A stretch of 54,649 nucleotides of DNA. Source: Bacteroidota bacterium. Lineage in GTDB: Bacteria; Bacteroidota; Ignavibacteria; Ignavibacteriales; Ignavibacteriaceae. The notes under the pieces are model-generated. The model did no database searches. It was not told the DNA's origin and saw nothing but the letters and a program-made list of their open reading frames with translations. A program made the translations under genes and the position numbers. The stretch is taken from assembly GCA_021813585.1 (NCBI GenBank), contig JAKAJV010000099.1, positions 1-54,649 on the forward strand, read 5' to 3'. This document shows positions 36,874 to 46,874 of the stretch, piece after piece (the stretch's first letter is position 1; the number at the start of each line of letters is the position of its first letter).

Positions 36874-39747
36874 CTATTTTAAAGTAGTATCCTGCTGTTT
36901 CAACTGCTTAAGCTGATTAATCTCAGCTTGAATACCGCCCAGCTGCGGGAACTTTCTTTCAAGGTCCTGCATAATTCCAATAGCCTTATCATATTCCTTC
37001 AACTCAATGTAAATCCTTTCCAGCATAGTATAAGGACTGTAAGGAGAATTAACCTCATCCAGGCTGATATCAAGATTATTCAGTGCTTCTTTTTCGAATT
37101 CCCCGGCAGTCTTTTTAAATTCGGCCGTATCGCCGGCGCTGTAATACAAGTTGCCTACATCGTAAAGCAGCCTGTAGTCCATCGGAATTACTTCGTTCGG
37201 TATCTTTTGTTCCATTATGTTTAGAGTCTTAATGCACATTTGCTTATCGTTCATGTTCCTTAGATAATAATATGCAAGGCTCTCATATATCAGCCTGTAG
37301 TTTTGAATAAGCTGGCCTTCCATATCGTCAAAGAAGACGGTCTTATCGTTCAGGCCTCTAAACTTAAAGCCAGGCTGGTAAGTTTTGGAAAATGCAGGGT
37401 TTTCATCAAACAAATCTTTCGAAGTAATTTTTGTGTTGATTGCATTGCCGGTAACACTCTTGTTTGGAACAAGGCGCGAGGCTAAGCCTTCCATCTCTAG
37501 GTAGTTGCCCAGCCCGATATAGCTGTCCCTTCCGCAAGTGGATGCGAAATATATCGGCCTGTCCCACGTGTTGTTTTGGATTATATCCTTAACAACCATA
37601 TCCTGCATTCTTACACCTTTAACGCCGCCTATTTCAATAGTGTTATTCATCAGCCAGGTAAGTTCGCCGGTTTTAATTATAGACGAATCGGTGACATTAA
37701 ACTCCTTTATCGCTTCTTTAGAAACGGGTACGGAAATCATTTGCGGCTGCCATTCCACTGCGCCCATACTTTTAATCATATCGTCGGTCATGCTCATCTT
37801 AACCTTTTCGGCACCGTATGGAGAAGTGTTTTTTAACTGCTCAACGTACCAGTCGGTGTTTGCAAGTTCCAGGCACACAACCCTAACATCTCTTCTAATG
37901 CCCTCAACATCCTGTAGGTACCAGAGCGGGAATGTATCGTTATCTCCTTGTGTAAACAAGATAGCATTCGGTTTACAGCTTTGCAGCAGATTATAGGAAA
38001 AATCCCAGGGCAGCCAGTTCCTCGAACGGTCGTGTGTAAAATAATTTGTCCTAAGCATATTAAGCGGAATGAAAATTATGCCCAGAGCGAGTAAGGTATA
38101 AGCAGAAGTAGCTGCCAGTGACCGGTCTTTTATTTTCTGTCTTACCCATTCCACTCCTTCCCTCAATCCCACCGCTATCCAAACTGCAAATACAAATAGA
38201 GCGCCGGGATAAAAATAGAATCTGTCGCGCGGCTGGGGCTGCTGCTGGTTCTGGTAAAAAGCAATCAGGTATCCCATAAAAATAAACAGTATCAGAAAGG
38301 CGGCTGCCATTTTCCAATCTTTCTTAAATAGGAAGATCAAGCCGATTATGCCGACGAAGAAGGGTATTCCGTAAAACTGGCCCCAGTTTACTCCTGCATC
38401 CTGTACCGTAGAGACTTTGCCGATTAAATTCCACCCGATGTACCGGTTGAACATATGTTCGATCTGGTACCTCCAGAGGAAATCGAGATCGCTGGTATAG
38501 TTTGAATAAATGCCCTGCTGGTTGGGCTGGGAAGAAAATCTTCTTTCGAAAATGGGGAAGTCGCCGTACTGCTCGCGGTCTAGGTAGTACATAAGCTTAT
38601 GGAAATTATCCGGCCAGTTTTCGTTCATAGGCGGGCTCTGGTTGGAACGGATAATTATCATTGCATAGGTTGTAAAGCCAAGTATCATAAAAAGCAGAGC
38701 TGTGCCTGCAAGGTTTAACAGGCTCTTCTTGTGTTTAGATGCCCAATAAATCAAATATAGAATAACTCCTAGAATTACGACAAATATGATAAGGTTTGTC
38801 GTAACACCCGAGCCGCCGGCTGCAAGCAGGAATGCCGCCAGTCCTTTTACAATTCCCGGATAGGCTATAAGTAAAATAATTCCTGCTGCAACAATAGGGA
38901 TGTAAAAAGAATTCCTGTGGAAGATCTTTTTCCACATAGCGCCCATAAAAAGTGCGGATGCGCCGAGCATTATCCAGACGAACTTAGAATCGAATGCGCG
39001 GTATTCCTGCGGCGTGGGCGGCGTAGTGCCTGTCTGGGATGACCAGATGCCGAATGCTATCAGAAGAATTATTCCAAGGTGAGCCAGGAATATGTACGCG
39101 GTCTTTTTGAATGTCTCATCGTCTGTAACGTACTTTTTCATTACTACCACAAAGATGAATGTAAAGATTGCCAGAACACTCATCAAGTGAACGCCGAATG
39201 AGAGACCGATTAAGTAAGTCATCAATACGATATATTTTTCGCTTCCCGGCTCGCCGGAGCGTTCGTTCCAGATCATCATTAACCAGACTATAACAGCGAA
39301 GAGGAGAGTGCTAAGCGCAAAATAGTTGGATTCCGTTGCGTTGAACCAGAAAGTATCGCAGAAAGAAAATGCCAGAGCTCCCGCCGCGGCTGAAATAAAA
39401 GTTATTACCGCATCGGAAATATTTTTGTAGTCCCTGCCCCTGTAATTTTCAATCAGCTTTACTGCAATAAGGAAGAGCAGTAAAACCGAGAATGAGCCGG
39501 AGAGGACAGAAACGGTATTTATCCTGAACCCGATATTGGATGCGAACGGGATCATCGAAAAGAACCTGCCGATTATAAGCCAAAGCGGGCCTCCGGGCGG
39601 ATGCGGAACCATCATAGAATAAGATGCCGCAGAGATTTCTCCCGGATCCCAAAAGGAAACCGACGGCTGAACAGTTAAAAATAATATAACTGTCGATATT
39701 AAAAATACAACTGCACCTGTAAGGCGTCGTAAAAGTTTTACGGTCAT
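36874..39747 (-). CDS. GT117/DUF2723 protein, paralogue of the downstream gene
   Basis: A 957-residue paralogue of the protein at 33647, collinear along its whole length. The N-terminal PSVSFWDPGEISAASYSM and PHPPGGPLWLIIGRFFSM are nearly the same, and so is the periplasmic block RDRFYFYPGALFVFAVWIAV. The membrane loops and the C-terminal TPR-like segment (LKEYDKAIGIMQDLERKF) have diverged more. The strong conservation in the N-terminal loop suggests both are active. It has a good ribosome site (AAGGAAA). Different acceptor choice is a reasonable guess. Confidence 0.85.
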   Translation of the reverse strand: MTVKLLRRLTGAVVFLISTVILFLTVQPSVSFWDPGEISAASYSMMVPHPPGGPLWLIIGRFFSMIPFASNIGFRINTVSVLSGSFSVLLLFLIAVKLIENYRGRDYKNISDAVITFISAAAGALAFSFCDTFWFNATESNYFALSTLLFAVIVWLMMIWNERSGEPGSEKYIVLMTYLIGLSFGVHLMSVLAIFTFIFVVVMKKYVTDDETFKKTAYIFLAHLGIILLIAFGIWSSQTGTTPPTPQEYRAFDSKFVWIMLGASALFMGAMWKKIFHRNSFYIPIVAAGIILLIAYPGIVKGLAAFLLAAGGSGVTTNLIIFVVILGVILYLIYWASKHKKSLLNLAGTALLFMILGFTTYAMIIIRSNQSPPMNENWPDNFHKLMYYLDREQYGDFPIFERRFSSQPNQQGIYSNYTSDLDFLWRYQIEHMFNRYIGWNLIGKVSTVQDAGVNWGQFYGIPFFVGIIGLIFLFKKDWKMAAAFLILFIFMGYLIAFYQNQQQPQPRDRFYFYPGALFVFAVWIAVGLREGVEWVRQKIKDRSLAATSAYTLLALGIIFIPLNMLRTNYFTHDRSRNWLPWDFSYNLLQSCKPNAILFTQGDNDTFPLWYLQDVEGIRRDVRVVCLELANTDWYVEQLKNTSPYGAEKVKMSMTDDMIKSMGAVEWQPQMISVPVSKEAIKEFNVTDSSIIKTGELTWLMNNTIEIGGVKGVRMQDMVVKDIIQNNTWDRPIYFASTCGRDSYIGLGNYLEMEGLASRLVPNKSVTGNAINTKITSKDLFDENPAFSKTYQPGFKFRGLNDKTVFFDDMEGQLIQNYRLIYESLAYYYLRNMNDKQMCIKTLNIMEQKIPNEVIPMDYRLLYDVGNLYYSAGDTAEFKKTAGEFEKEALNNLDISLDEVNSPYSPYTMLERIYIELKEYDKAIGIMQDLERKFPQLGGIQAEINQLKQLKQQDTTLK

Positions 39748-39937
39748 ATTTTTTCCTTAATATGAATATTGGTTATAAGAAAAAATAAAATGCAACGGGT
39801 GAAAATAACGAAATTATCTTTTAATAATCGAAAAATTTTTTTTAACCCGGAATAAAATCAGCACATATTTTTCGCTTAGCATTTTGATTATGTTTACTTA
39901 TCTTTGCAGACAAAAATTTAATAAATGGAGATTTAAG

Positions 39938-40723
39938 TTGAACAATTTTCTTGGAATTATTTTTATTATGCTGGTTATACCGGTATTTATATTCGCTCAA
40001 ACCAAAGAAACGCCGCAGGATACGATTACAACAAAGAGCGGCTTAAAATATATTGTGCTTGAAAAAGGGAACGGCGCGCAGGCTGTAGCCGGTAAAGAGG
40101 TCGCAGTAAATTATATAGGCAGTCTTTTGGACGGAAGCGAGTTCGACAATTCATACAAGAGAGGAAAGCCAATTAAGTTCGTTCTTGGCGAAGGTAAGGT
40201 TATTAAAGGCTGGGATGAAGGCATCGCACTTATGCATGTCGGCGATAAATTCAGACTAATAATTCCGCCGGACCTGGGTTACGGCGAGAGAGGCGCCGGC
40301 AATGTTATTCCTCCGAATGCAACCTTAATTTTCGATACCCAGCTTATGAGCGTTAGCGAGCCTAAGCTTTCTATTGCCGATACCCTGCTGCCGATAATTT
40401 TTGAGAAGGGAATTGATTCTGCCGCCGCTAAGTACCGCGAGCTTTATAAAACGCAGAAGGACAAGTACGATTTCGACCAGGACCAGTTGAACGGGCTGGC
40501 TTACAAATTTTTACAGAATAAAATGTTCGATAACGCTATAGGCCTGCTTAAGCTGAATGTTGAAACGTATCCCAACGACCCGAACGTTTACGGATTCCTG
40601 GGAGAGGCTTACATGTATAAGGGCGATAAGGATTCTGCGATTAAGAGCTTTGAAAAATCGCTTCAGCTGAATCCGGGCAACACGCAGGTACAGGAAATCC
40701 TTAAAAAGTTGAAAGAGAAATAA
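39938..40723 (+). CDS. FKBP-type peptidyl-prolyl isomerase with C-terminal TPR
   Basis: About 261 residues. The start I choose is TTG at 39938, seven bases after GGAG, which gives a signal peptide NNFLGIIFIMLVIPVFIFAQ; an ATG at 39884 would give an unusual basic extension. The FKBP domain runs about 30-140 with KSGLKYIVLEKGNGAQA, AVNYIGSLLDGSEFDNSY, VIKGWDEGIALMHVGDK and GYGERGAGNVIPPNATLIF, keeping the usual active-site aromatics. A C-terminal TPR-like part (VYGFLGEAYMYKGDKDSAIK) may bind partners. A periplasmic folding role is likely. Confidence 0.88.
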   Translation: MNNFLGIIFIMLVIPVFIFAQTKETPQDTITTKSGLKYIVLEKGNGAQAVAGKEVAVNYIGSLLDGSEFDNSYKRGKPIKFVLGEGKVIKGWDEGIALMHVGDKFRLIIPPDLGYGERGAGNVIPPNATLIFDTQLMSVSEPKLSIADTLLPIIFEKGIDSAAAKYRELYKTQKDKYDFDQDQLNGLAYKFLQNKMFDNAIGLLKLNVETYPNDPNVYGFLGEAYMYKGDKDSAIKSFEKSLQLNPGNTQVQEILKKLKEK

Positions 40724-40745
40724 TTTTATAAAGCAGAAGCTTGAT

Positions 40746-40800
40746 AATGGAGTAACCGAAAAAAGAACAAGATTCTTTTACGTTACTCCATTTCATTTTT
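40746..40800. terminator. Bidirectional terminator
   Basis: AATGGAGTAAC pairs with GTTACTCCATT, followed by TCATTTTT on the plus strand. It lies between two convergent genes (FKBP and the serine hydrolase). Confidence 0.7.
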
Positions 40801-40806
40801 AAAAAT

Positions 40807-41919
40807 TTATTTGTTAAAAAATAATCCCGGAATAATATCGGGCTCTGTTAATTGTACCCCTGAATTAGATAATACAATGCATGAGAAACGTAGCTGTGGT
40901 ATCCGCAGAATTATGTTTCTAAATCCGTCCAGCGCACCCGTATGATATTCATACTTTATTCCCGTCAGCATTCCGCTTTTGAATCTGCCGATAAACCACC
41001 CGAAGCCATAGTCTATTTTTGTTCCGTTATTAAGACTCTGTCGTGTGAATGCTTCTTCCAGCGTTGATCTTTTTACAAGCTTGTTTGTATACAGACCCTG
41101 GTCCCATTTATAAAGATCGTTTACATTTGAATAAATTCCTCCGGCGCCGGTGGTATACTGGTTATAGTCGTCTATCCTGTACTGGCCGGTACTATCCTTT
41201 GAATAACCTACGGCTCTGTCTTTTATAATTTTTGTATCCGTGTTAACTACCAGTGTATTTTTCATACCGAGCTTATCAAAGATATTTTTCTTCATGAACC
41301 TGCCGAACGCTTGACGAGAAACTTTTACCACTATCATAGATAAGAGCACAAAGCCGGAATTGCTGTACTCGAATTTTGTACCCGGCTTAAAGTTCAAGCT
41401 GTCAAGCTTCAATAAAATATTCCAAACATCTCTGTTTGTTATCCCGCTGAAGTTATGGTTGTATCCCAGCAGAGCATAATAATCCGGCAGACCGGAAGTA
41501 TGAGTCATTAGATTTCTGATTGTAATTTTATTGCAGCAGGCCGGAAGTCCGGTAAGATATTTGTCAACCGGATCGTCGTAATTTAAAAGTCTGCGATCGT
41601 GTAATATCATTACGGCCATGGTTGTAAATTCTTTTGAGACCGACGCCAAATAAAAATCTGAGTTTGAATTTATTTTCGCTCCGGTATCCAGGTTTTTAAG
41701 TCCAAAGCATTTGCTGTAGATTTTCTTACCTCTGTAAATAACAGATACGGCACAACCCGGCAAGTCCTTCCCGCTTTTAGCCAAGGCAAGGGAATCTAGC
41801 TTTTGCGAGGCAGATTTAATTTGCTGTCTGCTTAGCCGGATGTTGGTTTGTGCTGCGGCGTTAATAAAAAGGAGAAGTGAAATAATAATTAACCGAAGGG
41901 CTGTAAAATTTTTTCGCAT
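40807..41919 (-). CDS. Serine hydrolase, beta-lactamase/DD-peptidase (class C-like) family
   Basis: About 370 residues. The start at 41919 gives a normal signal peptide (MRKNFTALRLIIISLLLFIN), preceded by GGGAAAA; an in-frame ATG at 42003 would put a hydrophobic stretch in front of it. The catalytic triad of the family is visible: SVSK in LASVSKEFTTMAVM, YSN in FEYSNSGFVLLSMI, and HTG in YHTGALDGFRNI. These proteins are exported esterases or D-amino-peptidases; the substrate is unknown. Confidence 0.87.
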   Translation of the reverse strand: MRKNFTALRLIIISLLLFINAAAQTNIRLSRQQIKSASQKLDSLALAKSGKDLPGCAVSVIYRGKKIYSKCFGLKNLDTGAKINSNSDFYLASVSKEFTTMAVMILHDRRLLNYDDPVDKYLTGLPACCNKITIRNLMTHTSGLPDYYALLGYNHNFSGITNRDVWNILLKLDSLNFKPGTKFEYSNSGFVLLSMIVVKVSRQAFGRFMKKNIFDKLGMKNTLVVNTDTKIIKDRAVGYSKDSTGQYRIDDYNQYTTGAGGIYSNVNDLYKWDQGLYTNKLVKRSTLEEAFTRQSLNNGTKIDYGFGWFIGRFKSGMLTGIKYEYHTGALDGFRNIILRIPQLRFSCIVLSNSGVQLTEPDIIPGLFFNK

Positions 41920-42194
41920 TATTTTTCCCGGCAAGTATTTGAATGAAATCGAATTTCTGAGTGATCCATACAATAAAAATAAAACAATTGTTGTAATAAC
42001 CAAAGATACTGATTGCTATTTTTCTTATATTTTGGCGTTAAAAATGTATGGGTAGGTAAAGAATTTGACCTTCCATTTAATTAATCAAAAGAAAGCTTTA
42101 ATAAATATTCTTTCGATGAGCGCCACAAGGCTTTTAAGCGGCACCGGGGAAATATTTAAAGTTGCAATTATGGATTTTTAATCGAGGAAGTGCT

Positions 42195-43751
42195 TTGGTA
42201 AATAAGTTTTTGAAATTAGTTCGTGAAAAGATTAAAAAAATTTCCGGGGCGGGTAATAAGAAGCCGAAAGAACAGCACGCTGCTGCCCATGCCCACGCCG
42301 CGGAACAAAAGAAAAGTGAAGAAGTACATACGCACGGAAAAGATATTCATCCTCATAAAAGGAAATTTCCCGAGGCACAGAGAAAAAAATTTACTAAAAA
42401 GCCGCAGCCGCCGGTTAGGCATAAGGATGCTGGCGAAAAGCCTGTGCATAAAGCTCACCCTGCAAAGCCTGCTTCTCAGCCTGCGCACAAACAATTTAAG
42501 GAAAAGGAAGAAAGTCTGCGCAAGGAGAGCAAGCCTGCCGAGAAATGGGACCCGGCAAGTTTCAACGTCCCGGCTGAAGAAGGAAAAGCCAGGTTCCATG
42601 ATTTTAATCTCCCCGATGATTTGATGCATGCAATAGCGGATTTGAATTTTAGGTATTGCACTCCTATTCAGAAAGAAATACTTGGACCCTGTCTTGAAGG
42701 TAAAGATGCATTCGGTCAGGCCCAGACAGGCACAGGGAAGACAGCCGCATTTCTAATTACTATCTTTAGCAAGCTGCTTGCTAATGTAAAAAGCGGAATT
42801 AGAAGACCCGGCGCACCGAGGGCTTTGATTATCGCTCCTACAAGGGAGCTGGTTATCCAAATTGCAAATGATGCCCGGGCACTTTCCAAATATACACGGC
42901 TAAGGATAATGGAAGTATACGGCGGTATGGACTATAACAAGCAGCGCAGCCTTCTTAAAAAAGCCCCGGTTGATGTTCTGGTTGCAACTCCAGGCAGGCT
43001 TTTAGATTTCCAGCAGAAACGCGAATTGTTCCTAGGCAGCGTAGAGACTCTGGTTATTGATGAGGCCGACAGGATGCTAGACATGGGCTTTATTCCGGAT
43101 GTTAGGAAAATTGTTCGCAGCACACCTCCTAAAATAAAAAGGCAAACTCTTCTGTTCAGCGCTACTTTAACCGACGAAGTGAAAAGGCTTTCGTACCAGT
43201 GGACGAAAGATCCCGTGAACATTGAGATTGAACCGGAAAAGACTGCCGGCGAAAGCATTGAGCAGATAGTCTATATTACTTCCAACGAGGAGAAGTTTAA
43301 TCTGCTGTATAACATAATAACCCAGCAGAAATTGGAGCGTGTTATTGTGTTTGCGAACAGAAGGGATGAGACGAGGATGCTCGAAGAGCAGCTTGCTAAA
43401 AGCAATATTAGCTGTAAAGTCCTTTCTGGGGATGTTGATCAGAGGCTGCGCCTAAAAACTCTAAACGGATTTAAAGCCGGCGAAATTAAGGTGCTTGTTG
43501 CAACCGATGTTGCAGGAAGAGGAATACATATAGACAGCGTAAGCCATGTTATAAATTATACTCTTCCCGAAGATCCGGAAGATTATGTACACCGCATAGG
43601 AAGGACCGGGAGAGCAGGTGCAAGCGGTATCTCCATCAGCTTTGCATCCGAGGACGATTCGTTTCAGATACCGGCAATAGAAAAGTTTCTGGGGCATAAA
43701 TTAATATGCACATATCCCCCGGACGAATTATTAAAACCGATTAAACTGTGA
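42195..43751 (+). CDS. DEAD-box RNA helicase (RhlB/RhlE-like)
   Basis: About 518 residues. The TTG at 42195 follows a good site (GAGGAAG), making residues 1-130 a basic, His-rich tail ([22 protein letters not shown]). The helicase core has the Q motif NFRYCTPIQ, motif [12 protein letters not shown], Ia [45 protein letters not shown] and [14 protein letters not shown]. Proteins of this type unwind structured RNA in the degradosome or during cold stress. It is followed by a MutS-like gene 12 bases later. Confidence 0.95.
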   Translation: MVNKFLKLVREKIKKISGAGNKKPKEQHAAAHAHAAEQKKSEEVHTHGKDIHPHKRKFPEAQRKKFTKKPQPPVRHKDAGEKPVHKAHPAKPASQPAHKQFKEKEESLRKESKPAEKWDPASFNVPAEEGKARFHDFNLPDDLMHAIADLNFRYCTPIQKEILGPCLEGKDAFGQAQTGTGKTAAFLITIFSKLLANVKSGIRRPGAPRALIIAPTRELVIQIANDARALSKYTRLRIMEVYGGMDYNKQRSLLKKAPVDVLVATPGRLLDFQQKRELFLGSVETLVIDEADRMLDMGFIPDVRKIVRSTPPKIKRQTLLFSATLTDEVKRLSYQWTKDPVNIEIEPEKTAGESIEQIVYITSNEEKFNLLYNIITQQKLERVIVFANRRDETRMLEEQLAKSNISCKVLSGDVDQRLRLKTLNGFKAGEIKVLVATDVAGRGIHIDSVSHVINYTLPEDPEDYVHRIGRTGRAGASGISISFASEDDSFQIPAIEKFLGHKLICTYPPDELLKPIKL

Positions 43752-43763
43752 GTTAATCTTTTT

Positions 43764-45605
43764 ATGAACAATGAAGCCGGTAAACTGTTGGATGAGCATC
43801 TCGCCAAATTAATTTACCGGCTGGAAAAGAGGGAAGAAAGCTTATCCGGTCTGAGCAACACGTATTCAAATTACAGGCTGGTCGTATTCTTGACAGGTCT
43901 GCTGGTTTCATTTACTCTTTTTTTTATTCATCTGGTAATACCCGCATTAGCTGCGGCAATAATATTTATTATTTCGCTCGGAATAATTGCACATTTTCAC
44001 ACAAAGCTGGATAACGGCAGAAAGAGACTGAAAGTTTGGAAAGAAATAAAAATTACTCACCTCGCTCGGTTGAATCTGGAATGGGGGAAGATACCAAAGG
44101 TTACTTACGGTGAAAATGATTTGCAAACAGCGAACGAAATTGATCTTAACATTACCGGAGATGAGTCGCTGCTCCAGCTTATAAATACTACAACATCTAA
44201 ACAGTCCTCGTATCTTCTCAGAAGCTGGCTGTCCGGTCTCAGTCCGTCGTTAAGCGGAATTTTAATTAGGCAGAATTTAGTAAAAGAACTGATACCTTTA
44301 TGCGGATTCAGAGACAAATTAATTCTGAATTCAAAGTACGCATCCAAGAGGGACTTTGACGGCAGCCGGGTCTCCATACTTTTAGCAAAGAGGAATGACG
44401 TGCCGAAATCATTCAAAATAATTTTTGCCTTTTTAACCATGCTGGCGCCGGTTAACTTAATTTTATTTCTTCTCTACCAGGAATCTCTTATCCCCGGCTA
44501 CTGGATGGTGTCTGTAATAATTTATATCGGTCTTTATTATTACGGTAACAGGAAAGAAAAAGGCCTGGCGGATGAGGCCGAGTATTTTTCGGACGAGCTT
44601 GGAAAACTTTATACCGTCTTCGATTTTTTAGAGCGGTACAAGTACAAAGCGAACTCAGGTCTATTCAATTTATGCAGACCCTTCCTGGTATATAATGAAC
44701 GGCCTTCGTATCTTATTAACAAATTGAAGAGCGCAGCCGAAATGTTGAAGATTAGAACCGGAAACCCTTTTGTGTGGAATTTAATAAGAGTAATCTATCC
44801 GGTTGATTTTTATTATAACATCAAGCTCAAAAAGTACAAAGCCGTTATCTCCGGTAGGCTCAATATCTGGCTTGACGCGTGGTATAACCTTGAGGCATTA
44901 AGCTCGCTGGCTAATTTTGCATTTCTGAATCCCGGTTATGTTTTTCCCGAAGTACAGGAATCAAACGACCGTATGGAGATTCAATTCTCCGGTAAAAATA
45001 TCGGGCATCCTTTAATAAGGAAAGATAAGAAGGTTAGGAATGATTTTTTATTTAATCCAAAGGGTGAGATTGCAGTTATTACTGGTTCCAATATGTCGGG
45101 CAAGAGCACATTTTTAAGATCGCTGGGAATAAATTTGTCGCTTGCTTATACCGGGAGCGTTGTTGATGCAGAGACATTAAGAGTCAGTTTGTTCCGGACT
45201 GTTACCTGCATAAAGGTAAGCGACTCTGTAGTGGACGGCATTTCATATTTTTATGCGGAGGTAAGAAGACTAAAATTTTTACTGGATGAGGCGGAAAAGG
45301 AAAATTCGATTCCCGCTTTCTTTTTGATAGACGAAATTTTCAGAGGTACAAACAACGTTGAGCGGCTTAAAGGAAGCCTTGCGTTTATAAAGTCGCTGTC
45401 CCAAACAAGCGCTGCAGGTGCCGTTGCAACCCACGATCTTGAGCTTGTAAATCTGGCAGAGAAAATATCCAAAGTAAGGAACTACCATTTTAAGGAAGAG
45501 GTGAAAGAAGGGAAGATGATTTTTAATTACAAAATCAATCCGGGGCCATGCCCAACAACCAACGCATTAAAAATAATGCAGCTCGAAGGGCTGCCGGTTG
45601 AATAA
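43764..45605 (+). CDS. Membrane-anchored MutS-family ATPase
   Basis: A 613-residue protein with the MutS C-terminal ATPase: Walker [16 protein letters not shown] near residue 442, the conserved DSVVDGISYFYAEVRRLK and Walker B AFFLIDEIFRGTNNVERL near 515. It keeps a shortened lever/core (RNPFVWN-type stretch) but has no mismatch-recognition domain. Two hydrophobic helices at about 55-90 (LVVFLTGLLVSFTLFFIH) anchor it in the membrane, and a second helix pair occurs near 220-260. It is therefore not classical MutS. This branch occurs in Bacteroidota, but its role is unknown to me. Confidence 0.85.
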   Translation: MNNEAGKLLDEHLAKLIYRLEKREESLSGLSNTYSNYRLVVFLTGLLVSFTLFFIHLVIPALAAAIIFIISLGIIAHFHTKLDNGRKRLKVWKEIKITHLARLNLEWGKIPKVTYGENDLQTANEIDLNITGDESLLQLINTTTSKQSSYLLRSWLSGLSPSLSGILIRQNLVKELIPLCGFRDKLILNSKYASKRDFDGSRVSILLAKRNDVPKSFKIIFAFLTMLAPVNLILFLLYQESLIPGYWMVSVIIYIGLYYYGNRKEKGLADEAEYFSDELGKLYTVFDFLERYKYKANSGLFNLCRPFLVYNERPSYLINKLKSAAEMLKIRTGNPFVWNLIRVIYPVDFYYNIKLKKYKAVISGRLNIWLDAWYNLEALSSLANFAFLNPGYVFPEVQESNDRMEIQFSGKNIGHPLIRKDKKVRNDFLFNPKGEIAVITGSNMSGKSTFLRSLGINLSLAYTGSVVDAETLRVSLFRTVTCIKVSDSVVDGISYFYAEVRRLKFLLDEAEKENSIPAFFLIDEIFRGTNNVERLKGSLAFIKSLSQTSAAGAVATHDLELVNLAEKISKVRNYHFKEEVKEGKMIFNYKINPGPCPTTNALKIMQLEGLPVE

Positions 45606-45665
45606 ATATTTTTTGCGCTGGAGAAAAATTTTATCAATGCTTTGAAAAATTCATTTAATTAATAA

Positions 45666-45808
45666 CTCATGTTACGCAGGAATACATTTTGATGTCCGCA
45701 TTGTCATTCCCACGAAAGTGGGAATCCATTTTTTATAATATTTTCGCATCTTGGATACCCGCTTTCGCGGGTATGACACTCAAGCTTTATAATTTTGCGT
45801 AATATGAA
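45666..45808 (+). mobile_element. 143-bp MITE-like element, copy 4
   Basis: Exactly 143 bp, same orientation as copies 1 and 5. The left end is CTCATGTTACGCA; the right end has drifted to TGCGTAATATGAA. The duplication TTAATAA flanks it (45659-45665, 45809-45815). Its right edge lies 19 bases before the start of the DapB-like gene, so the element contributes the upstream leader of that gene. Confidence 0.88.
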
Positions 45809-45827
45809 TTAATAATAGGGAAATTAT

Positions 45828-46820
45828 ATGTCAAAGGAAATAAATGTAATTCAGTACGGCATAGGGCCAATCGGCTTGATGATTACGAGATTCCTTTCTG
45901 AAAGAGAGAGAATTAAAATAATCGGTGCGGTTGATAACGATCCTTTGAAGATCGGAAAGGATTTGGGCGAACTCGCCGGCATTCATCCGCTAAATATAAA
46001 AGTAGCTGGTAGTCTTAATTCTGCAATGGGAATAAAACCGGATGCAGTAATACTTACTACATCATCGAGTCTGGAGAAGATTAAGCCGCAGGTTCTAGAA
46101 ATTCTCTCGCACGGCATTAACATTGTGTCTACCTGCGAGGAGCTTGTTTATCCCTGGATTACCAATCCGGCAGCCGCGAATGAAATTGATTCGGCTGCAA
46201 AGAAATGTAATGCGGCAGTTTTATCAACCGGGGTGAACCCGGGATTTTTAATGGACTTTCTGCCGCTTAGCCTAACCGCAGTATGCACGAAGGTAAATAA
46301 AATAACCGTCGAGAGAATTCAGGATGCTCAATTCAGGCGAATACCTTTTCAGAAAAAAATCGGTGCCGGATTAACAGTAGAAGAGTTCCATCAAAAAGTT
46401 AAAGAAGGCAGCATAAGGCATGTCGGCTTAACCGAATCGATTCACATGATAGCTTCCGGAATCGGCTGGCAGCTGGATAGAACGGAAGACAAAATAGAAC
46501 CGGTTATAGCGGAGGAAACTTTTGCAAACGGCAGTCTGGTAATTGAGAAAGGCAGATGCCTGGGCGTTAAGCAGACAGGAAGAGGCTTAAAGGATAATAC
46601 GGAAGTAATTACACTAAACTTTACTGCCTCCGTAGGTCAGCAGGAAACAGGAGAAAGAATTATTATTGACGGGACACCGCCCGTGGATTTAACTATTAAG
46701 AACGGGATTAACGGCGATACTGCAACCTGCGCCATTGCAGTTAACGCAGTTAGCCGGATTATTAATACCTCGCCCGGTTTAAGGACTATGGCCGACATTG
46801 AGCCGCTCACGTGCCTTTAA
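45828..46820 (+). CDS. DapB/2,4-diaminopentanoate-dehydrogenase-like NAD(P)-dependent reductase
   Basis: A 330-residue Rossmann-fold enzyme. The nucleotide-binding start is QYGIGPIGLMITRFLSERE, with DNDPLKIGKDLGELAGI typical of the DapB N-terminal domain and ILTTSSSLEKIKPQVLEIL after it. The catalytic-domain part includes STGVNPGFLMDFLP and IERIQDA-type EDRIQD seen as ERIQDAQFRRIP. The whole resembles 2,4-diaminopentanoate dehydrogenase (ornithine degradation), but neighbours give no pathway support, so only the fold is secure. A MITE lies just upstream. Confidence 0.8.
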   Translation: MSKEINVIQYGIGPIGLMITRFLSERERIKIIGAVDNDPLKIGKDLGELAGIHPLNIKVAGSLNSAMGIKPDAVILTTSSSLEKIKPQVLEILSHGINIVSTCEELVYPWITNPAAANEIDSAAKKCNAAVLSTGVNPGFLMDFLPLSLTAVCTKVNKITVERIQDAQFRRIPFQKKIGAGLTVEEFHQKVKEGSIRHVGLTESIHMIASGIGWQLDRTEDKIEPVIAEETFANGSLVIEKGRCLGVKQTGRGLKDNTEVITLNFTASVGQQETGERIIIDGTPPVDLTIKNGINGDTATCAIAVNAVSRIINTSPGLRTMADIEPLTCL

Positions 46821-46874
46821 TCTTTTTCTGTTATTTTTGAACTTTATTTTTTAAAACGGCGAGCAAGGATTTTA

